Of a stretch of DNA of 64,000 nt, positions 56,701 to 64,000 are shown piece after piece. Source of the DNA: Climacium dendroides (lineage: Eukaryota; Streptophyta; Bryopsida; Hypnales; Climaciaceae). The notes below the pieces were generated by a model. The model saw only the letters and a program-made list of their open reading frames with translations. It searched no databases and was not told the DNA's origin. The position numbers were made by a program, and so were the translations under genes. Within the stretch, counting starts at the first letter, position 1, and each line of letters starts with the position of its first letter. The stretch lies in the NCBI GenBank assembly GCA_950106755.1, contig OX467087.1, forward strand, positions 13,458,047 through 13,522,046, in the 5' to 3' direction.

Positions 56701-59633
56701 TCTAAATTAGCACTAGTCACAAGTGTTCCATCCAACCAAAATGACAATTGTTCTTTGTAGTCAAAAAAACTTCATTTCCTTCTATTGAAGGTTGTAGTAG
56801 CTTTTTATCAATTTTGATATACAGGTGTACTATTGGATGCCAAAAATTGTAACATTCATAGATCTACATAAATTTGTCAAATTAAAACAAGTTTAGCTTT
56901 TGTTTTAGATTGCACACTTTGAAAGAGCTAAACCCATAGAATTCTAACAAATATTATAACAATTTTAACATTGACCCTACATAATCTCTATAAGGGACTA
57001 TAATTTCTTTTTGTAATGGGCTTTAAGACAATTAAGATGATTCCTATAATAAATCTTTGTAAAGTTAAAACATTGTATAGGTGCCATATGCTTTGCCAAA
57101 GCAAACAAAGGTCTTCGAATGAGCATATTAGCCATTAACATGCCACTACCATAGAATCATATTGATTTTTAATTGTTGAAATATATAAATAATTCAATGT
57201 ATTTTTTTAATATGCAAGTTATGTCATTTCATATAGGCTTGCATGTTTACATAAAACATTGAAATGTATTTTTTCAATATAAACATCTAAATAGGAATAA
57301 TATCCATAATTAAAATTTGCTATATGTAGTCTAGATTTTTCCACAAACACCTAAGACTATGATATAGGGGTTTTTAATCCAAAGAATGATCAAATAGTAT
57401 AATGTTTTGTGATTGAGATTACATTTAAAAATAAAAATGTCTCATAACCTCAATTCTAATGGAAAATATCACCCTAATATCCCATTTGGTTTTGAAATAA
57501 GGGTCATACTCTCATCCTATTATTAATTTCTATCCAACATATATGGATGCAACAAAACAAGCATGCAATTCCAATCTTAGTCTAATATATTGGCTCAAAC
57601 TAGAAGCATGCTTATAGCAAGAGTGAACAAAGTCTTGCATCATATACTTGATATGTTTGTTTTAGGTAGACATAGGTGTCCTATATGTCTCATTGGTGAT
57701 GTTGTAGCATACACCTAGTACAATATTTTTATTTTGGTAGATGGTATTAATTGATTTTGGGTTTGAAGATTGTTTGCTGAAAAATGTCTTTTATTGTGGT
57801 TTTGTTTGTATGTCACCAGTGCATTACGCATTGGTTTCCTTAAGTTAAACTTTTCTAAGAAGTTCTAATAAAAAATATTTGTGCGTTTACAATTGTATTT
57901 TCACATTATAGTTTCTCTCTTCATGCGCAATATTTTTTTTAATTTATGAGCGACTTGCTATACTTAAAAATTTATTGGCCAGGTTTGTCTTCATGATTAT
58001 GGTTTCCAATTGTCATATAGTGGTGTTCCTTTAAGGTGAGGTTGCACTTTAGGTTGAGTCAACCTAAATAGGAGGATATTTACTTTGTTGTGATTTCTTT
58101 AGGTATTGATGACGTTCTTTATGTATAGGGTTTGGAATCATCATGTGATAATGTTTATTAGAATGGGGATGCATGTTAGGTTGAATCAATCTAAACAATA
58201 GGTTATTTACACTTTAGAGCTGTCATAAATACTCATATGCCAGTTTTATTTTTCTAATGCATATTGAATGAAATAGTTTCTATTGAATTTATTTTGCACG
58301 TCTTTTGTGTATTTTTTTATCTACATAATTTAGGTTCTCTCAACTTAATCCCAATGTGTAAATTTTGGACTAGTGAGAAAATTTAAAATGATGTAGTAAA
58401 TTGTGCTTCCTTCTAACTTTTTAATTTGTTGTACTTCATCAATCTAAATTAGATTGAATCGACCTATGCTTATGCTATTTTATTTTGGATATACAAAATT
58501 ATCTTCCTCTCATTGTCAAATTCTATAGATTTGTTTATGTGAACATATTAGTATTTTTTGTCAAGGTCAGTTGATGGGATACAGTTCTGAGTTTTCTGAA
58601 TTTTAGGAAAATCTAATTTCGATTGGATTGGATTTCTACAAAGTGAACGTTTTTTATTGCTTAGATATAATAGAAATACTTAGCATATACGCTTCTGTCT
58701 ATTTTTGTTCATTTTCTTACTTAAGGTACCTCATCATTTGTGCTAAACTTATTATCTTAGAATTTGGCTTCTTTGACTTTCGTTCTGTCCTACTTGTTAA
58801 TGTGTTATGCCTCAAATTGTAAGTTCTCTAGTTGCAATCTCAAATTTGACGGAAAATCAATGAGTGAGAAGGTGTATGAACTTTGTTTGGTAATGTCTCA
58901 AGAATCAATTATAGAGGCTCAAAGTTTTGTAGTTGTATTTGGTTCTATAAAATGAAAATGGTGGTTTCAAGTTCTCTACATTTGTTGAATAATGCATTAG
59001 TTTCAATTGAAATCAATTTTGGTTTTGCACATAGCTTTCTACATCCTTGTCCCAATGTTAGGTAAAGGGTACTTGGTTGTTACATCTACAAAGCGCACAA
59101 CCCAAAACCAAGTCATGTAGTTTGCTTAAACGCTCTTATAAATTCCTAAAGTAACCATGAACTTGAACTGCTTTCATGTAGTAAAATACTCTTCCAAATC
59201 ACCCTTAGTGCTCATGACTTGTTGTTTAACAAATGGCATCACCAATCATTATGTAACTCAAATTAGTACTATTATTGCACATTATATGTAATCAACGAGT
59301 CCCTTTTGTCTAGGAACTCTCATTTTAATGGAAATTGCACCTTCTCACTAGAGGAATTAAAGTTTATCAATCTAAATTCAGTACAACGGCAACATGATTT
59401 TTATATGTCTAAATGGTCAATATTAAATTGAGAAGGCCGCACACTCTCAAATTATTGAATATAGTGTTATTTTCTTGTATGTGGAATCTGGTAGTGAATT
59501 TTGCCATCAATCAACATTACTTGAATCATGCACATCTACCATGTCAAGAAGATGTTTTCAATTTATCTGGTTCCATCATCCAAAATGCCTGCTTGGTAGT
59601 TGCAATCAGATACTCAATGTTCTTTTAAGTGAG
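56701..59633. other. AT-rich non-coding stretch
   Basis: Small ORFs near 58628-59065 and 59413-59672 are AT-driven; none is recognised. No repeat borders seen. Confidence 0.5.
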
Positions 59634-60822
59634 CTAATGATAGAGTGCTTGTATCACCCGGAACAACCCTAAATCTAAAACATTCATATAAGGGCTATTT
59701 GATGGCTGTGAGGTCATGACAATGTTGAATCCATCCTTGGTGAGTGCTACAACCAAGTTGGTCTCTATGCCAGTAGGATGTGGATTGGCATTATCTTGTT
59801 GGATGATAATGGTCCCAATAGTTTTGCCAAGCCATGCACGAGGCCACTTCTCACGGATCACCAGCAAGACCTTCTCAATTAGCATCACCATGACTTCTTC
59901 CTTCATTATTCTCTCAATGCATTTCATCTCCATTGTACCACGAGGACAGTTCGTATTGCTGCGTTTCGCTAGCTCCTTGAAACACAAACAAAAAGATGTC
60001 GATCTTCCCATCAAACTTGCAATTCTTGTACGAGTCATATCAAGGCTAAACTACAACGGCTAGAAACATCACTTTGGAGGTGAATCATTTGCTTTTAGTG
60101 GTACAAAGTGGTTAGTTCCTCATCTAGAGTTAGGTAAAACTTGGTGTCGCTTTCGGTGATGTAGAATCACTTCTCATCAATGTGAATCATGTTCATGTAG
60201 TCTTGAAACATTGATGGCTTTTCAGAATCTAACATCAACAAACAAAATCGAACACGCTCAACCTTGTTCGCATTTGTCAAGAATGGTTTTAATGCATTAG
60301 AATGATGCTTGATCTCACCTTCCTTCACTTGGTGATGAATAGTCATAGTAGACATGTCCATTTTGGTAGCTATAGACCAAATGTTTTTGTGGGGGACCAA
60401 CGGTATTTCTTTTAATTGATTCACATTGAGTGCCTTCTTCTTCCTTTTAACATGACCTTGCTTCAAGGATGTGACATTTGCACAAACCACCCCTCCAATA
60501 AGAGATTGTCTACCTCTCTTTCAAATCACAAAATCATTTCTCGCATCACATCGAACCGCTTGGCAACATCATCTAAGGCACCTTTGACAAGCTTATTAGG
60601 TTCTTCAAGGTTCTTCACCTTCAGTAACAGGCTATCGTACACTACTCTACGCTTTTCCTCAATTAAATTTGGTTTATGTTTACTAATTGTGCCTATCACT
60701 GTGTCGGAAACAATATTTGCAAGAAGATTGAGATTTGTTTCTTCAACAGATGGAAGAACTTGGTCAGCTAAGTGTCCTTGCCTTTCAACTACATTTGCAC
60801 TAAGGTGCTCCATATTGACCAC
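59634..60822 (-). pseudogene. Plant mariner-like (Tc1/mariner, DD39D) transposase, broken
   Basis: Three frame pieces in order on the minus strand. 60822-60526 is the N-terminal helix-turn-helix side (VYDSLLLKVKNLEEPNKLVKGALDDVAKRFDV). 60490-60167 holds ALKPFLTNANKVERVRFCL and MIHIDEK, with the first catalytic Asp. 60038-59634 holds IIIQQDNANPH (second Asp) and NVLDLG, whose Asp lies 39 residues after the second, fitting the plant DD39D class. A TGA directly after HIDEK replaces the usual Trp (TGG), and frameshifts lie near 60500 and 59980-60160. The protein would have excised and inserted the element at TA sites. This copy is dead. Confidence 0.85.
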
Positions 60823-60998
60823 TTCCTAAGTGCCAACACTAACAAAAAAAACACGAAATGACAAACTTTAGCACCAATTTCCCTTCCTTTCATGAAAACC
60901 CTAAACCTAATAATTCTCAAGTTAGATTTAAAATAGTTTAAGAAAAATATTTGATAAATTTTGGTTGCAATTAATTGTAACATTTTCTTAATCCTAAA

Positions 60999-61019
60999 CA
61001 ATTTTTGAAACAAAGGGAG
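60999..61019. repeat. Candidate right terminal repeat of the mariner-like element
   Basis: TTTTTGAAACAAAGGGAG followed by TA is the reverse complement of a CTCCCTTTGTTTCAAAAA end, the usual start of plant mariner and Stowaway elements. It lies 177 bp upstream of the transposase frame. A clear left partner was not found. Confidence 0.55.
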
Positions 61020-61021
61020 TA

Positions 61022-62135
61022 CACATTCTCACACATTTAAATGTCCAGCTTTAAGCCACAATTTAATTTCCATATATAACACTTACAGCTCATTCACTTA
61101 GACTCAATATATTTGCTTCAAGCATGTAATATACACAAATCTACTTAAAGGCATATTCAACATTCCAATGCTTAAAGCGCAAACAGATTCGTTCAACCAT
61201 TCACCATAATTTATCACCAACATTTGCCTTAAGCTCTCATTTATACAATTGCTCCAAACTTTAATAAGATCAAACATTACTTCAACGTATCCAAACAAAC
61301 AAAATAATTTAATTAAACACTCACATACAACCAATTGTTTTAAGTACAAAAATACAATAATTCCTATCACAAATAATTCCATACAATATACAGACAATGC
61401 CTAATCACTAAAACTTAAAACTCAAATTAAGCACAACAAAGATGCACAATCACTAAGACTTATTCACACAATTCAAAATATATGCTTAAAGCTTTATTAT
61501 ACACAAAAAATTATTTACAAAAATACACAAAAGTGTTTTCAAAATATATACATTTTAAGTGAAAGAAAGAGAGAAAATGAGAAGGGGAGAACTACTTAAT
61601 TTCTATAGCTTAAGCATCTTTCCAAATGCACATTAGTTTAATAATTAAGAACTCAACAATTGCACACTCTTGGAATCCTACAGTAATTCTTCAAATCAAT
61701 TAACATTTGAGCTTCTATCACCATGTAATTTTATAACCAAATGCAATATAAACTCCATTCACACATCAAAACAAAAAGAAAACTTTATTTACAATTTTTC
61801 ACACTTACATCATATTTGTATTTAGGTGGTTGCAAGAAATTGAAGAAAGACCAAACAATTTTGGTAGTGTTTTGCCAAAACTACAATTTCTTTGTTGAGT
61901 ACTATGACTACTACAAAATAGAACAATCTTAGCCATTGATTTGAAAAATTGAAGGCTATTAGTACCACTAACTACTTGAAAGTACTAAAAAAATACAATA
62001 TGAAAAAAAACCCAGTTTGTTCCAAAAAATAGATACAATTAGGTATTAATAATAATGTTCAAAAGTGTGCACACAAAAGAACCCTATTTGGATGAATATG
62101 GAGGCCATAAAATAATGTATTTTACGATTTTTTTA
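61022..62135. other. AT-rich non-coding stretch
   Basis: No gene seen; a minus frame at 61104-61397 is AT-driven and unrecognised. Confidence 0.5.
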
Positions 62136-62287
62136 CACTACAAAAAAAACAGTAAATAAATGACTTGTCCATAGAGTCATTGTGGACAGCAGTGACTGCA
62201 AAATGACTGCAAAATGACTACAAAACAACTATCGTTGTCCACAATGACTCTATGGATGAGTCATTTATCCACTGGTTTTTTTGTAGT
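62136..62287. mobile_element. Foldback MITE, about 152 bp
   Basis: The left end is CACTACAAAAAAAACAG and the right end CTGGTTTTTTTGTAGT. The inner arms also pair (GACTTGTCCATAGAGTCATT with its near-complement, and TTGTCCACAATGACTC). A clean target duplication was not found. Confidence 0.7.
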
Positions 62288-64000
62288 TAGTAAGCACATG
62301 TCTTCCTATTGTAGGAATTGACTACAAAAATTTCAACTTTAGACCATTAATTTTGTATACTCCCAAGTACTACAAACTCCTAAACCTTAAAGTTGACAAA
62401 TTAGAAGAGTTGAATTCTAAATACAAAATGATTTTTTCTAATTTTCTAAAAAATAAAAAATATGATTATAATCAAATTAGCCATCTTCAATTAAAAATTT
62501 CAAGTTCATAGGGTTCAAATGTCAAAAGTTTTAATAGAAAACAACTCTATCACTCTATATGTGATGTCAAATAGGACTAATCTTTCTTGCAATCATATAT
62601 ATGTCAAACACCTTAAATATATGACTATTCATTGAAGAATAGAGTTAAATAGTTAAACACTATTTTCTTCTTCAGATTAGAATTGCAAAAACATTGACAT
62701 TTAGAAAATAACCAATTCAAAAGGATTCCTTATTGAAAAGTCTTTTCCATCCAAAATTTATAATTAAAATAAATGTACATTGAGACTTAATCATTATAAC
62801 ATTTTTTTATGACTATTGTCTATTCTATAATTCCATTATGATTTTTAGATTGAGATTACATCCTCAATCTATTGAAAAAATTGTAAGTATTCCCTTATAA
62901 TCTTGAGGAATCTAAGTGTCAAAATCAAAATTACACAATACTTTGTATTTTTCCATTTAAGTTGTTTTTTTCAATTTTCAAATACAATTTGTAGTATATA
63001 TGTGGATCCTTTAGAATTTTATGTTAATCTATAAATTTGAATGTGTCATTGTAATAGTTGCAATTATACCACCTCGAGTAAAAATAGGTAATCTTGCATA
63101 GCAAAACAAACCTCTAAAAAATGGAACAAAACATTGAAGACTGATTTATCTTTTTAATTTCTCATAGAAAATATTTTTATTAACAGAAAAATCTTTTATT
63201 TGATAATTTGAATTATTGATGTGAAAGTTATGAAGAACCTTGTTCATTAGGTAATTTCAGCATCTAATTATTCCAAGTACTAACCTTGAAATGCAACATA
63301 ATCATTAAATATTTCTTGATTTCACCTTATTATACTACTTGAATTAAAAATAGCTAAGCTTGGTCACAAAAAAAATTCTAAAAAGCGAAACACAAGTTAT
63401 AGAATTTTTCTTCTCATAAAAAATGTTTTGGTCTACAAAAAATAATTTGATTTATTCCATTTGGATTATTGTTAAGAAAGTTATAAACAATCTTGTTTAT
63501 TAGCAAATAGCAATCTAAGCATCTAATCGAAAACAAATACACGAAGGATATGTTCTTTAACTCAACTTTCAAAATTATCCAATAAAAAGAGGTCTATATG
63601 GTTTAGATCATCTGCTTGAACAATTTCTTTGTTAGAATTGACTTGCTTTCATTGATTCCATTCTTCATTAGGGTTATTAATAATTTAGGTTTTCTTTCCA
63701 AAGCATCATGTACTTACCTCTATTAAATATTCTTTTAAAGAATCAAAATTGAGTTTGAATCTTTGAAAATTTTCTTCTAAATTCTCAACTCAATTTTCCA
63801 CCATGATTTATGTTACCTCAAAGAATTGTAGTACAAAATTTCAAGTTAAGAAGATTGAAAAACCTTAATAATATGTTCTACACAAAGAGAATGCTTGTTC
63901 ACCTCTTGTCTTGAATGCTTTCAAGATTCAATGAAGAAATTGCTCCTCAAGTATATTATAACAACATTTTCCATAGAAAGGGTTAAAATAGTTCTATATT
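62288..64000. other. AT-rich non-coding stretch
   Basis: No gene, RNA gene or repeat border seen to the end of the window. Confidence 0.55.

Noticed and set aside
59290..59340. Left end of the mariner-like element at GAGTCCCTTTTGT
   Set aside because: Only partial match to CTCCCTTTGTTTC and no TA at the proper place.

Overview
The window reads as nuclear DNA of a land plant. It holds a BURP-domain gene (a plant-specific secreted family), a DUF659-type hAT transposase, a Ty3/gypsy gag with plant-type primer site, a plant-type mariner transposase, spliceosomal introns with TATA promoters, and short runs of the plant telomere motif CCCTAAA. The species cannot be told from the sequence. Only one gene looks intact and host-like: a two-exon BURP gene on the minus strand at 51028-52376. 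Almost everything else that codes is transposon-derived or decayed.

Layout. 1-6460: a decaying multi-exon gene (copy A) with an FCP1/NIF-phosphatase-like domain, split by a 1.15-kb CACTA element (3257-4404) and followed by a foldback MITE (5257-5484). 6907-42850: a second gene of the same family (copy B), cut twice by hAT elements. hAT#1 (9028-32747, 23.7 kb, 8-bp target duplication CTTCTTGG) and hAT#2 (35689-42363, 6.7 kb, target duplication CATGAAAC) can each be removed on paper with one copy of the duplication, and the copy-B reading frame then runs on.

hAT#1 is the outstanding object. Its ends are CAGGGTTGT inverted repeats. Inside are a kinase-like gene (+), a gene for a Gly/Tyr-rich protein (-), the hAT transposase (-) with a long acidic C-terminal extension, and a roughly 1,213-codon coiled-coil/RING-H2 gene (-). 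The Gly/Tyr and RING genes share an N-terminal domain. Most of these genes start beside GC-rich islands built of CGGACG/GTCGGCC motifs. Nested in it are an LTR retrotransposon (11246-16460) with an unusually long 3.56-kb LTR that itself carries a long ORF, and a CACTA element that splits the RING gene in frame. hAT#2 is a deleted, rearranged relative that keeps both ends, one promoter module and the C-terminal tail of the transposase.

43005-50860: MITEs, simple repeats and AT-rich DNA with weak coding remnants. 50860-53400: a GC-richer island with the BURP gene. 53400-64000: AT-rich DNA with an old degenerate relative of the CACTA element (about 56230-56700), a broken mariner transposase (59634-60822) and a foldback MITE.

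Most long transposon and copy-A/B frames are broken by in-frame TAG or TGA codons while the frame itself is kept. This suggests decay mainly by C-to-T change at methylated sites (CAG, CGA and TGG codons) rather than by indels.
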